The notes under the pieces: model-generated | Databases searched by the model: none | What the model was told of the DNA's origin: nothing | What the model saw: only the letters and a program-made list of their open reading frames with translations | Position numbers and translations under genes: made by a program | Assembly: GCA_021850545.1 (NCBI GenBank) | Contig: JAJZLU010000035.1 | Span: 1-64,000, forward strand | Direction of reading: 5' to 3' | DNA from: Thermoplasmata archaeon | GTDB lineage: Archaea > Thermoplasmatota > Thermoplasmata > Thermoplasmatales > Thermoplasmataceae | DNA: 64,000 nucleotides | Part shown: positions 45,437-54,147 of the stretch, one piece after another | Layout of the letters: every line of letters begins with the position of its first letter | Numbering within the stretch: position 1 is the first letter of the stretch

Positions 45437-46174
45437 TTAAGCCCCCGCTACATCAACTTGTGTAACAGGAGTGGTTGTTGTCCCACTTGGGAATGGAGTT
45501 CCACCCTCTAGGTCACTCGGCTTTCCGTAGATTGTCGGGCCCAACATGCTCTTCACTTTGTAGGTGTCAGTGATAGGGTCAAAATCAAGCACCACATTTG
45601 GGAGTGGCTTTGCTGTGGGACCAGTTATTACTGCCGCACCTTTTGCAGGATCATAAGTGCTTCCATGGCAGTTGCAGTGGATGAATCCAGTCGGGCTGCT
45701 GAGAGAAGGATGTCCGGGGATTGCAGTTCCTCCACTGTAATAATGAATAATAGGAGGTACACATCCAAGATGCTGGCAAATTGCGCTGAAAGATACAACA
45801 GAACCGTATGGCCCAACCCCACCAGGAGATCTGAATGCCCCTCCAGTTGCAGGTATTGTGACATTCTGGGGTGTTACTCTCACATCGTTATTGCTTGTGT
45901 CTCCCAACCTCAGAAGGAAGTTTGGATCATTGTCAAGCGGGTAATAAAAAATGTAGGCCTTCGTGCTGTTTACCTTAATATCAGAGGTATGTATGGGGGC
46001 GCCAGTTGCTTCGTCCACAAGTGTTAGAGTGGGAAACGAAGAAAGCCCGGCAGCAGGAGTTATTAAATTCCTAATAACACCATTGGCAACCCCAACGACC
46101 GCGGCTCCCGCAGAAACTACGATCATTGCCTTCAGGAAATTCCTCTTTCCCTGATCTATTGGCTCATCGTCCAT
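45437..46174 (-). CDS. Rieske iron-sulfur protein
   Basis: A 245-residue, membrane-anchored [2Fe-2S] protein. Cluster boxes are CQHLGC (C133, H135, disulfide C138) and CNCHGS (C167, disulfide C169, H170). The N-terminal anchor is preceded by KRNFLKA (residues 10-16), a lysine-arginine variant of the Tat motif, so export is probably by Tat. It transfers electrons from quinol in the complex with the cytochrome b downstream. It heads the run to 42431. Confidence 0.93.
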   Translation of the reverse strand: MDDEPIDQGKRNFLKAMIVVSAGAAVVGVANGVIRNLITPAAGLSSFPTLTLVDEATGAPIHTSDIKVNSTKAYIFYYPLDNDPNFLLRLGDTSNNDVRVTPQNVTIPATGGAFRSPGGVGPYGSVVSFSAICQHLGCVPPIIHYYSGGTAIPGHPSLSSPTGFIHCNCHGSTYDPAKGAAVITGPTAKPLPNVVLDFDPITDTYKVKSMLGPTIYGKPSDLEGGTPFPSGTTTTPVTQVDVAGA

Positions 46175-46283
46175 GAAGGATGAATAGAACTACTGTATAA
46201 GTTTTTTTTTGAATTTACAACTGCCTACATTATAGAATTGAGAATTAGATGATATTCTCGATTACGGGGCAGGAAATAAAGAT

Positions 46284-46310
46284 ATCTGGAAATCTGGAAA
46301 TCTTAATATA
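46284..46310 (+). promoter_or_regulatory. 8-bp direct repeats abutting a TATA box
   Basis: ATCTGGAA occurs at 46284-46291 and 46292-46299, and a partial third copy runs into TTAATATA (46303-46310), which is a TATA box about 25 bases before ATG 46332. The downstream gene encodes an RHH-like protein; direct repeats of this spacing suit RHH autoregulation. This is inference. Confidence 0.45.
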
Positions 46311-46331
46311 CCGGTGTAGCATGATTCATTT

Positions 46332-46802
46332 ATGGCAAAAGAAAACGAAAAAGAAGAATCTGAAACGATAGAAACAAAGCAGAATATATCAGTAAAAGGA
46401 GTCAGAAAGGATATCTATGGAAGGATACTGAGACTCACCCGGGAGACTGGGCAAACTCTTGGGGACATCACGAACGAAGCCTATAGAACATTCCTTTCTG
46501 GTGTCGAGGGGGCAAGGCATCTTTCCCATAATTTCATAGAGGGGGCAACAAAGGGGTCTGTCAAGTATGTGGAGAATATCAAGAACCTCACAATAACCAG
46601 AGAAGACCTCGCGGAAATATCTACAAGAGTTGCGTTCAGAAACATTGACACTCTGGTTTTTGAAGACATTGCAACTGATGATGTTGCAAAACACGTTGAA
46701 AGCCTTACAAACGTAAAAGTGGTCGTGATACCAAAGACGGTAAGCAAGGCATCTATTTTGCTTAGGTCTACACTCATAGACGAGATACGGGTAACCAAAT
46801 AA
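46332..46802 (+). CDS. RHH-like N-terminal domain protein of unknown function
   Basis: A 156-residue protein. After a charged N-terminal tail (1-17), residues about 18-58 look like a ribbon-helix-helix unit (ISVKGVRKDIYGRILRL, then LGDITNEAYRTFLSG). The C-terminal part (about 80-156) is a mixed alpha/beta domain with VVVIPKTVSKASILL. Nothing identifies a ligand or partner. Its stop codon (46800-46802) lies inside the left copy of the target duplication of the insertion sequence that begins 4 bases later, so the coding region is intact. Confidence 0.65.
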   Translation: MAKENEKEESETIETKQNISVKGVRKDIYGRILRLTRETGQTLGDITNEAYRTFLSGVEGARHLSHNFIEGATKGSVKYVENIKNLTITREDLAEISTRVAFRNIDTLVFEDIATDDVAKHVESLTNVKVVVIPKTVSKASILLRSTLIDEIRVTK

Positions 46803-46806
46803 AACA
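46799..46806. repeat. Target site duplication, left copy
   Basis: ATAAAACA immediately left of the inverted repeat of the insertion sequence; identical to the right copy at 48094-48101. Eight bases is the usual duplication of ISL3-family elements. Confidence 0.9.
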
Positions 46807-46830
46807 GGTTCATCGGACTTTGGTGTGGGT
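46807..46830 (+). repeat. Left terminal inverted repeat
   Basis: Twenty-four bases beginning GGTTCATCGGACTTTG and ending GTGTGGGT; pairs with 48070-48093 at 19 of 24 positions. It abuts the left target duplication. Confidence 0.88.
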
Positions 46831-46861
46831 AATTTTAGTCATCAATTAGCTATATTTTTTT

Positions 46862-48069
46862 ATGGACGAGATCCAGATCTATTCAAAGCTCCTCGAGTGG
46901 AAGGTCGTGAATGTCTCTATCGATTCAGAGAAGAAGGTTGTTGAAGTCTTCATTGACCACGACAGGGGATCAAAGCTTCCCTGTCCAGAGTGCAGGACAG
47001 ATTGCATGGTCTATGATCACCTGAAGGAGCGTGTCTGGAGGGATCTCCATAGCATAGGATTCAAGACATTCATTCATGCAATGCCCCCAGGATAGAATGC
47101 CCTGAACATGGCATAAGGGAGGCTCTCATGCCATTCTCGGAGAAGAGATCAAGGTTCACTCTCAGATTTGAAACAAAATCCATCAGGATTTTGCAGAACA
47201 TGGATCTGTACAATTTCACCTGCACCATGGACATCTCGTGTAAGCAGGCGTGGAACATCATTGCTCATGCAGTGGAGAGGGGACTGTCAAGGAAAAGATC
47301 GCATCCCAGGGTAATATGCATAGATGACAAATCCTACAAGAAGGGTCGCAAGTACATCACCACAGTCATTGATTGTGAGACAAAGGGTGTTGACTATGTG
47401 TCATTCGAAAGGAAGAAGAAGTCCCTGTACCAGTATTAAGAAAGCATCTCGGAGGAGGATAGGTCCAACATAATTGCCGTTTCAATGGACATGTGGGATC
47501 CGTACATCAGCTCGACCCTGGAGCATGTCCCGGGTGCTCATGGAAAGATCGTCTTCGACCGCTTTCATGTCATGAAACATGTGAATGAGGCAGTTGATTC
47601 CGTGAGGAAGGAGGAGAATCGTGAGCTGGCGAAGAAAAGCATAATGGATCTCAAGGGTACGCGGTATCTCTGGCTATATTCAGGCGACAATCTGCCTGAA
47701 AGGTACAGGCAGAGGTACGGAGATCTGAAGGCATCAGATCTCAGGACAGGCAGGGCACATTCAATGAAGGAGAACATCAGGAGCCTCTGGAATCACCAAT
47801 CCATGGGTGAGGCAAAGGAGTACTGGAAAAACTGGCTCTCATGGGTCGCGCACTCATCCATCGATGCCATGAAGATTGTGGCAAAGATGATGAGGATGCA
47901 TATTGACAAGATACTGAACTATTTCACCCACAGAATCACCAATGCAAAGGCGGAAGGGATCAATTCCAAGATTTCTCTGATAGAAAAGATGGCGTATGGA
48001 TTCAGGAACAGAAGCTATCTGAGGACAGCGATATACTTCAAATGCGGAAATCTGGAACTTTATCCATGA
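46862..48069 (+). pseudogene. ISL3-family transposase, frameshifted and with a nonsense codon
   Basis: About 402 codons if repaired. The N-terminal zinc finger has CPEC (residues 40-43) and a helix-turn-helix-like part. Near 47072-47095 the frame changes by -1: the first frame stops at 47093-47095, while the frame continuing IECPEHGIREA runs on. A second lesion is an in-frame TAA at 47437-47439. The DDE residues are visible: ICIDDKSYKKG, SMDMWDPY and the E in NAKAEGINSK. Start is ATG 46862. With both lesions no active enzyme should be made, so the copy could only move in trans. Confidence 0.9.
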
Positions 48070-48093
48070 ACCCACACAAAAGTGTGAAGGACC
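48070..48093 (-). repeat. Right terminal inverted repeat
   Basis: Reads ACCCACAC on the plus strand and ends GAAGGACC; it begins one base after the transposase stop codon and mirrors 46807-46830 at 19 of 24 positions. Confidence 0.88.
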
Positions 48094-48101
48094 ATAAAAC
48101 A
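48094..48101. repeat. Target site duplication, right copy
   Basis: ATAAAACA immediately right of the inverted repeat; identical to 46799-46806. Confidence 0.9.
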
Positions 48102-48154
48102 TAGATGCATGAAAATAATATATGCCTAGAGAATATGTGAACCTGCCAGCGGCA

Positions 48155-48227
48155 GGGCTCGTAGTCTAGTGGTTATGATACCGCCCTTACAAGGCGGTGG
48201 TCACCGGTTCAAATCCGGTCGGGCCCA
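48155..48227 (+). tRNA. tRNA-Val(UAC)
   Basis: Seventy-three bases fold as a cloverleaf. Acceptor GGGCTCG pairs with CGGGCCC (one U-G), discriminator A at 48227. The anticodon stem CCGCC/GGCGG encloses loop CTTACAA, so the anticodon is TAC (UAC), which reads Val codons. T-arm is ACCGG-TTCAAAT-CCGGT. No intron and no encoded CCA. A short inverted repeat CCTGCC/GGCAGG (48142-48156) overlaps its 5' edge, and TATA-like AATAATATATG lies near 48113-48123. Confidence 0.96.
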
Positions 48228-48545
48228 TAACACAATTCATTTCCCTTCGTTCAAGGATAGTTTCCCCTGTGCTTCCATACCAATATTACAAATTTTCAAT
48301 AAGTATTTGTTCAATATCCTGCACCTATAGAATTCTGTCATATCCTCTTGTATTCGCACTAAGGCCAAGGCCTACGGATAGATCTGGACTGCCTTTTGAT
48401 ACGAGCTGTTTTTCCTTAAAATGCATAGAAAAAGAGAACAAAAAGAACCTGTTTCATCATCAAGCCACTTCGATTGGCGGAAAGCTGGTTCCTGAAAGAT
48501 TAAACATTCTGTACATATAACAGAATTGCCTTTTCATCATCGTAG
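48228..48545. other. Intergenic region with no gene seen (318 bases)
   Basis: Between tRNA-Val and the phosphoribosyltransferase gene. No reading frame here looks like a protein; the longest one on the plus strand overlaps the tRNA. TACATATAAC (48512-48521) is a likely TATA box for the gene at 48546, about 28 bases upstream, suggesting a leaderless message. No other structure was recognised. Confidence 0.6.
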
Positions 48546-49202
48546 ATGTATAAAGACAGAAAAGATGCCGGCCAAAAGCTTTCTCTGCTTCTCCAAGAAT
48601 ATATTGGGGAGAACGTGATCGTATATGGCCTGACAAGGGGAGGTGTGCCGGTTGCACTGGAGATTGCGAATTTCCTGGACGCCCCCCTAGAAGCATTTAT
48701 TGTCAAGAAGCTGGGAGCACCATACCAGGAAGAACTGGCCCTTGGAGCCATAACTGAGGGAAAGGAGCCCACCATATATTATAACAGGGAAATCCTTGCA
48801 CAACTCCAACTGCATGTGAATGATCTTAAAGCAACAGTAAAGAAGAGAAAGGAGCAGATTGAGGAGTTGCAACATCTTCTCAGGCCCAACCGGGATATTC
48901 TAATAGACAGAAATGCAACTGCAATAATTGTGGATGACGGAATTGCCACAGGGGCAACAATGAGGGCTGCAATAGAATTTTTTAGAAAAGGAGGGCAGAA
49001 GAAGATAGTAGTTGCAGTTCCGGCAGGACAGAAGTCCGTGCTTGATGGCCTGAGGAATTTGGTAGATGATGTGGTTTGTCCCGACATAGTCACATATATG
49101 GAGGCAGTTGGAGAATTTTACAGGGACTTCCGGCAGGTAGAGAATGATGTGGTTCTAGACATTCTCAAGAAATCACGAAAACCCATCAAGAACCTGAAGT
49201 AA
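48546..49202 (+). CDS. Phosphoribosyltransferase family protein
   Basis: A 218-residue type I PRTase-fold protein. The PRPP-binding signature is AIIVDDGIATGATMRAA (residues about 120-136). The N-terminal VYGLTRGGVPVALEIA holds the other PRPP contact. This subfamily (with KKLGAPYQEELALGAI) is often annotated simply as phosphoribosyltransferase of unknown base specificity and occurs in many archaea and bacteria. Convergent with the ATPase gene (3-base gap). Confidence 0.85.
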   Translation: MYKDRKDAGQKLSLLLQEYIGENVIVYGLTRGGVPVALEIANFLDAPLEAFIVKKLGAPYQEELALGAITEGKEPTIYYNREILAQLQLHVNDLKATVKKRKEQIEELQHLLRPNRDILIDRNATAIIVDDGIATGATMRAAIEFFRKGGQKKIVVAVPAGQKSVLDGLRNLVDDVVCPDIVTYMEAVGEFYRDFRQVENDVVLDILKKSRKPIKNLK

Positions 49203-49205
49203 ATC

Positions 49206-51851
49206 TCAGGCTCTCCATACCCGGCCTCTCTTTGAATAATACTGCACCAGTTTAACCGCTTCCATCCAGAAAGTGGCAGCCGCCGTCCCTAGGATTACCA
49301 GTGCCCAGTCAAAAGCTGTAAGGTCTGCGGTATGGAGTAGCGACTGAAGGGAAGGGAATATGGTGATTATGAATAGTGTAAGGAAAACGAGGATGCCCCA
49401 GGCCAGTATAACCCTGTTGGAGAAAAACCCCTTCAACAACACAGGTTCCATATCAGTCCTGAGATTATGGGCCAGGAACAGCTGTGCTATTACCCATGCA
49501 GCAAATGCAGCAGTCTGGGCCCGCTCAAGATTGGCAGAAGTGTAAAGTATATACCCGTATATTCCCGAAACCGCCCCAGAAATTGCTATAGATGATATGA
49601 GAACGTAAAGGATGAACCTGGCATTCAGGAAAGAGGATTTCATATTTTTCCCAGAAAGTGCCATAATTCCAGATTCTTCCCTTTCATAGAGGAATCCTCC
49701 CAGGGCTGCCACATCAAGGAGAAGTTCCATTATGATTATCTGTACGGGCGAAAATGGAAACGGTATTGACACAATTATGGGGACCAGAAGTATCATGACC
49801 AGTGACAATTTAATGCTGATTTCGTATTTTATGCTCTTTTTCAGTGTGTAGAGGATAGATCTGCCTTCGTGGACCGCTTCAACAATGGTGGAGAAATCAT
49901 CGTCAAGCAGGATCATGTCAGAGGCTTCCCTGGCAACTTCAGTCCCCCTGATTCCCATTGATATCCCGATTTCTGCCCTTTTGAGGGCGGGGGAATCATT
50001 CACGCCATCCCCAGTGACTGCAACGGCCTCACCCTTCTCCTGAAGGAGCCTGACCAGCCTGAACTTGTCCTCTGAAGTTATCCTGGCAAAAATGGAAACG
50101 TGATCCAGTTCCGCTGACAGTGTGGAATCATCCATATTGGAAAGATCACTTCCGGTGAGAACTCGGGCATTGGAATTTATTCCAACCTGATTAGCAATCG
50201 CATTTGCAGTCTTAGGATGATCGCCAGTTAGCATTATTACCCTTATACCGGCGTTCTGGCAGGCCAATATTGACTGCCTGACTTCTTTCCTTGGTGGATC
50301 AATGAAGCTGATGAGACCTAGGAAGACCAGATTATTTTCCACTTCACTTCTGTCTGCACTTGAACTGCCTAATTCCCTGTAGGCCAGAGCTATTACTCGC
50401 TCTCCCTTTGATGAGATGTCCTCCACTTCCTGAAGAGCTTCTCTTATCAAATCACCTGATTGGTAGTTGCTGGAGGGACCCTGGGTCCCTGAGATAGTTG
50501 CCCTCCTGATAATTGCCTCGGGCGCACCACTTGAAAACAGGTATGTCCTTTTCTCGTTATCAATGTAAGTGTATGAAGAGAGTTTTAAATTATTGTCAAA
50601 GCCGAATTCGTCAATAAGCCTGTACCTGGTCCACAGATCCCTCAGTTCAGGAAAAGTTGAGATGAAATGGTTGTAGACCGCTACTTCCATTGGATCATGG
50701 CGGCCTGAAAGTTCGCTGTTTCCAAGGTTGAGAGTCCCCGTTGCAAGTACCGCAGCTTTGGCCATAAAAGTTTCGCCCAACCCATTGGCTTCGTTCATTG
50801 GCCATGGATAAACTCCGGATACTGACATCCTGTTTTCAGTAAGCGTGCCAGTTTTGTCTGTTGCAATGACTGTAACGCTCCCCAAGGTTTCAGCCGCCTT
50901 GAGATCCTTGACCACCGCATTCTGTTTTGAAAGTGCGTATGCCCCTATGGCAAGGGTAATTGAGATAATAACTGGCAATTCCTCAGGCACTGTTGCAAAG
51001 GCCATAGAAAGCCCGGTAAGAAGCATATCGCCGAATGGTTCTCCCTCTAAGTACCCTATAAGCGGGACCACCACGCTGAATAGGACTGCCATTGAAGCAA
51101 GCACCATTATCAGCCTAGACAGAGAAGACTGGAGCGGTGTCTTTTTCTTCTCGCCTTCCTCGGTCAGCCTCGCTACCTTGCCAAGCTCTGTATTCTTGCC
51201 TGTTGATGTTACAACGAGCTTGCCAGACCCCTGGACTACCATGGTTCCCGAGAATACCATGTTTGTAAGGTCCACCAGCTCACCAGTAGCAGGCAAGAAA
51301 TCTGCGCCCTTGAGAACATAGTAAGACTCACCAGTCAGCGAGGATTCGTCTACCTTCAAGGTATGAGATTCCAGTAGCCTGCCGTCTGAAGGAACAATAT
51401 CACCGGATGAAAGAAGAATAATATCACCGGGAACGACATTAGCAGTCTTTATCTCTTTAAGCTTGCCATCCCTGATTACCTTGGCTAATGGCATTCTCAT
51501 ATCTTTGAGGGCATCTATTGAAACTCTTGCCTTGTTCAAATTATAAGTCTCAATTCCCACAACTAGGAGCACGACAACCACTATTGTTATGGAATCCCTC
51601 GGGTCTCCTAGAATTGAATATAATATGGCGATGATAACCAGAAGCAGGATCATGGGCTCCCTTAGTTCCTTTAGGAAAACCCCCAGAAATCCTGTTTCTC
51701 TCTCAAGCTTAATTTCATTCTTCCCGTGGGTCCTGAGCCTGGATTCGGCTTCGCTGCTATCCAGTCCGCCATTGATGTCGGAGCGCAGCTTTGAAATAAT
51801 TTCTTCCAGCTTATCTGTAGAAGCCTCAGCAGATCCTAAGCCTTGCCCCAT
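49206..51851 (-). CDS. P-type cation-transporting ATPase (P2-like)
   Basis: An 881-residue pump. The phosphorylation site is DKTGTLT, the actuator motif is LTGES, and the hinge is GDGVNDSPALKRAEIG. About ten membrane helices, and an N-terminal cytosolic cation-ATPase domain, make it a P2/P3 type (Ca2+-like or H+-like). The M4 segment reads FATVPEELPVII, the PEEL pattern of Ca2+-type pumps, so calcium or manganese export is favoured; the ion is not proved. The C-terminal helices are complete. Confidence 0.9.
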   Translation of the reverse strand: MGQGLGSAEASTDKLEEIISKLRSDINGGLDSSEAESRLRTHGKNEIKLERETGFLGVFLKELREPMILLLVIIAILYSILGDPRDSITIVVVVLLVVGIETYNLNKARVSIDALKDMRMPLAKVIRDGKLKEIKTANVVPGDIILLSSGDIVPSDGRLLESHTLKVDESSLTGESYYVLKGADFLPATGELVDLTNMVFSGTMVVQGSGKLVVTSTGKNTELGKVARLTEEGEKKKTPLQSSLSRLIMVLASMAVLFSVVVPLIGYLEGEPFGDMLLTGLSMAFATVPEELPVIISITLAIGAYALSKQNAVVKDLKAAETLGSVTVIATDKTGTLTENRMSVSGVYPWPMNEANGLGETFMAKAAVLATGTLNLGNSELSGRHDPMEVAVYNHFISTFPELRDLWTRYRLIDEFGFDNNLKLSSYTYIDNEKRTYLFSSGAPEAIIRRATISGTQGPSSNYQSGDLIREALQEVEDISSKGERVIALAYRELGSSSADRSEVENNLVFLGLISFIDPPRKEVRQSILACQNAGIRVIMLTGDHPKTANAIANQVGINSNARVLTGSDLSNMDDSTLSAELDHVSIFARITSEDKFRLVRLLQEKGEAVAVTGDGVNDSPALKRAEIGISMGIRGTEVAREASDMILLDDDFSTIVEAVHEGRSILYTLKKSIKYEISIKLSLVMILLVPIIVSIPFPFSPVQIIIMELLLDVAALGGFLYEREESGIMALSGKNMKSSFLNARFILYVLISSIAISGAVSGIYGYILYTSANLERAQTAAFAAWVIAQLFLAHNLRTDMEPVLLKGFFSNRVILAWGILVFLTLFIITIFPSLQSLLHTADLTAFDWALVILGTAAATFWMEAVKLVQYYSKRGRVWRA

Positions 51852-52003
51852 CAGAATAATAATCTAGTGGTGATTCAAGTAATGTATCCCTAAAAATTCC
51901 ATAGATTCAGAATAAAACTGCCACAACTGGTTCAATTCTGTTCTTCCTGGAATACAGTTCTGATTCACAAAATCTTATTAATCCAGCTAAAGTTTAGCAT
52001 TCA

Positions 52004-52516
52004 ATGGCAGTTGCTAGGCCCACCTGGGACCAGTATTTCATGAGGATGGCATTCCTTGCCGCCTCCAGGGCTAATTGCACTCGAAGAAAAGTCGGAGCGG
52101 TTATTGTCAAAGACAAGAACATCCTTGCCACCGGATACAATGGACCCCCATCAGGAACAGTACACTGCGATGTTGTGGGCTGCATAAGGGATGACCTGAA
52201 TGTCCCGTCTGGTGAAAGGCATGAACTGTGCAGGGGGCTCCACGCAGAACAGAACGCCATAATCCAGGCGGCAGTGCACGGAGTGAGCATAAGTGGAGCC
52301 ACCATCTACATCACCACCCATCCATGCATTGTGTGCTCAAAAATGATCATGAATTCTCAGATAAAAGAAGTAGTATATGCACAGGGTTATCCTGATGAGT
52401 TGGCTGAACTAATGCTTCTCGAAAGTCACCTGAAGAAAAGGAAATTTGAGTTGCCGGAAGATGAAACAAGGGCAATGCTTGGTGAATTCTATGCGAAGAT
52501 GCCCGGTAACGACTGA
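52004..52516 (+). CDS. dCMP deaminase family protein
   Basis: A 170-residue zinc-dependent deaminase. The zinc site is HAEQNAI (His and catalytic Glu) and PCIVCSKM (two Cys). The N-terminal [12 protein letters not shown] and the [13 protein letters not shown] loop are typical of deoxycytidylate deaminases, which feed dUMP to thymidylate synthesis. Start ATG 52004. The next gene begins 30 bases later with its own TATA box. Confidence 0.9.
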   Translation: MAVARPTWDQYFMRMAFLAASRANCTRRKVGAVIVKDKNILATGYNGPPSGTVHCDVVGCIRDDLNVPSGERHELCRGLHAEQNAIIQAAVHGVSISGATIYITTHPCIVCSKMIMNSQIKEVVYAQGYPDELAELMLLESHLKKRKFELPEDETRAMLGEFYAKMPGND

Positions 52517-52545
52517 CGAACCTTATATATAAAGGAACAGGATCA

Positions 52546-53202
52546 GTGCAGGTGTTTAATCTTGCACTAGCCACCTTGGTGTCTAATGACATCATTTCCA
52601 TTATAACGACCTTGGGCTATCCCGGCATATTCTTTCTGATGCTCCTTGAAGGGCTGCTTCTTCCAATCCCATCGGAAGTGGTTATGGCTTTTGGCGGATA
52701 TCTGGCCTACAGTGGGGCCCTGCCTTCAGAGATCGGAATCCCTGCATTCGTAATCCTTCTTCTGGCAGGCAGCGTAGGCAACATGGTCGGGGCCTATCTT
52801 GCATACATGCTTGGAGACTACGGCGGAATTCCCCTCATCCTCAGATATGGAAGATACGTAATGCTTGACAAGAGTTCCATAGACAAGACCCAGCTGTGGT
52901 TTGAGAAATATGGAACTCCTTCTGTTTTCCTGACAAGGCTTGTACCGGTATTCAGGACGTTTATTTCGATTCCAGCTGGAATAGCAAAAATGAACCGGGC
53001 ACACTTCCTGGCCCTTACTTTGGTAGGTGCACTGATTTGGGATTCAGTCCTGATTTACTTTGGCTTTATTCTAGGGCCTCACTGGGCGCAGATAATCAGT
53101 GCCTTCAACAAGTTCACTGATGTGGCTATTGCAGCACTTGTTCTCCTCGTTATAGGATGGGTTTACACAAAACTTAAGAAAAGGAAGGTTATCAAAAATT
53201 AA
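52546..53202 (+). CDS. DedA family membrane protein
   Basis: A 218-residue protein with about five membrane helices. DedA/SNARE-associated landmarks are FFLMLLEGLLLPIPSEVV and FLTRLVPVFRTFISIPAG. The family is thought to move lipids or act as a proton-dependent transporter. Start GTG 52546; GTG 52552 is equally plausible given TTATATATAA at 52522-52531. Convergent with the Sdh operon. Confidence 0.88.
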   Translation: MQVFNLALATLVSNDIISIITTLGYPGIFFLMLLEGLLLPIPSEVVMAFGGYLAYSGALPSEIGIPAFVILLLAGSVGNMVGAYLAYMLGDYGGIPLILRYGRYVMLDKSSIDKTQLWFEKYGTPSVFLTRLVPVFRTFISIPAGIAKMNRAHFLALTLVGALIWDSVLIYFGFILGPHWAQIISAFNKFTDVAIAALVLLVIGWVYTKLKKRKVIKN

Positions 53203-53220
53203 TTTTTCTTAAAAAAATTT
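53201..53220. terminator. Bidirectional T-tract between dedA and the Sdh operon
   Basis: AATTTTTCTTAAAAAAATTT gives five T on the plus strand and seven T on the minus strand, immediately after the stops of the two convergent genes. Archaeal termination uses such U-tracts. Confidence 0.55.
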
Positions 53221-53404
53221 AGTGTTTCTTTGTAGACCATGGGACTGCAAGTGACAGAAAATAGACGATGAATCCCACGGCTGCAAAGGCAACAAGTTCA
53301 TTCAGTGGGGCATTCATGAAATGGTAGAGAAGCCCACCAATTTCAATTATGAACAGACCCAGAAAGAAAAGCGGATATCTTACACTACTTAGATTTCTTG
53401 CCAT
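53219..53404 (-). CDS. Small two-helix membrane protein, last gene of the Sdh1-like operon
   Basis: A 61-residue protein with two hydrophobic segments (about 12-32 and 38-56). ATG 53404 is chosen over GTG 53413 because a good GAGGTG ribosome site (53411-53416) lies seven bases upstream. It follows the Sdh membrane subunit by 10 bases, so it may be the fourth subunit. No homologue is recognised. Confidence 0.6.
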   Translation of the reverse strand: MARNLSSVRYPLFFLGLFIIEIGGLLYHFMNAPLNELVAFAAVGFIVYFLSLAVPWSTKKH

Positions 53405-53414
53405 TTTAAACACC

Positions 53415-54146
53415 TCAGTGCAGAAGCACTATGTTCGGTATCACTCCGGCCACTGTGGCCCTTATGAACAGGTCCACCAGGAAGAACATTGTAAGGCTGA
53501 GCCAAGCAAATGTCTCGTGATGGGCATTGATTTTTGTCTGCCCGCTGAAGAGTCTCTTCCTTGTGTTGTGCTGGCAACTGAAACAGTCCACATTGCCCCC
53601 GACTAGGTGCCTGATGGCATGGCAGGAGAATGTGTAAATTGTAACAAATGCGGTGTTAACTATGAGCAGGATTCCGCCAAGCGTAAGTGTGAATCCGGGC
53701 TGGTACGTCATTGAGAGATACAGGTCGTAGTAGAAGAATGGGAGTATTGCAACTGCAAAGTACATGAAGTATCTGTGGAGGTTTTCCAGCCTGAAGAATC
53801 TCGTTTCACCAGTGTATTCCCTTCCCTTGAACTCTCCCCTGAACCCTATTTCACAATTTCTCGGGTGGTTGAAGACGTGCCTGTGGTAATCTTTCCTGTA
53901 AGCATAGCAGGTCAACCTGAACAGGCCAACGAATGGCAATACAGCCACTGTTGGCGAATAGAATGGGTCTGTAAGGCCGGTGCTCTTGCTGTAATAGACA
54001 GGGTATGTTACCATGAGGAATATTCCTACTACAAGGAGGAGGATAAAAGACCACAGCCTCCAATTTGGTTCAAGGAATTCCTTAGGGATAAGCCTAGTCA
54101 TCGATCTGTTGGATTTCTGCCTTGCCTGATTCTGGTTCCCTATCAT
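53415..54146 (-). CDS. Membrane subunit of Sdh1-type succinate:quinone oxidoreductase
   Basis: A 243-residue protein with about five membrane helices. It matches the membrane anchor of actinobacterial Sdh1-type complexes: RLTCYAYRKDYHRH (C80, H88, H90), YTGETRF then NLHRYFMY (H124), CHAIRHLVGG (C175, H176, H180) and INAHHETFAWLSL (H209, H210). The Mycobacterium smegmatis Sdh1 anchor has been reported to hold a membrane-embedded Rieske-type [2Fe-2S] cluster, so these Cys/His may be ligands. Compared with the pattern I recall (CHSCRH), this one has I in place of the second Cys and extra Cys C188 and C191. It abuts sdhB (1-base gap). Confidence 0.8.
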   Translation of the reverse strand: MIGNQNQARQKSNRSMTRLIPKEFLEPNWRLWSFILLLVVGIFLMVTYPVYYSKSTGLTDPFYSPTVAVLPFVGLFRLTCYAYRKDYHRHVFNHPRNCEIGFRGEFKGREYTGETRFFRLENLHRYFMYFAVAILPFFYYDLYLSMTYQPGFTLTLGGILLIVNTAFVTIYTFSCHAIRHLVGGNVDCFSCQHNTRKRLFSGQTKINAHHETFAWLSLTMFFLVDLFIRATVAGVIPNIVLLH

Positions 54147-54147
54147 T

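Larger units (their letters stand above)
46807..48093 (+). mobile_element. ISL3-family-type insertion sequence (1,287 bp), transposase dead
   Basis: A complete element with terminal inverted repeats of 24 bases, 46807-46830 and 48070-48093; 19 of 24 positions match when the right one is reverse-complemented, both beginning GGT and ending in GTGTGGGT. It is flanked by a perfect 8-bp target duplication (ATAAAACA). The single transposase gene inside is disrupted twice. It has landed 4 bases after the stop of the RHH-like gene and about 50 bases upstream of tRNA-Val. Confidence 0.92.

Noticed and set aside
47072-47095. Programmed -1 frameshift in the transposase at the C-run
   Set aside because: The run GCCCCCA does not give good re-pairing in the -1 frame, the repaired protein reads better with one lost base before it, and a second, in-frame stop at 47437 disables the gene anyway.
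48142-48156. Hairpin CCTGCC-AGC-GGCAGG at the 5' edge of tRNA-Val as a functional element
   Set aside because: Short, GC-rich and overlaps the tRNA by two bases; probably only a processing leader or chance.
48197-48520. Reading frame of 107 codons on the plus strand
   Set aside because: It starts inside tRNA-Val and its product has no sensible fold or family signs.
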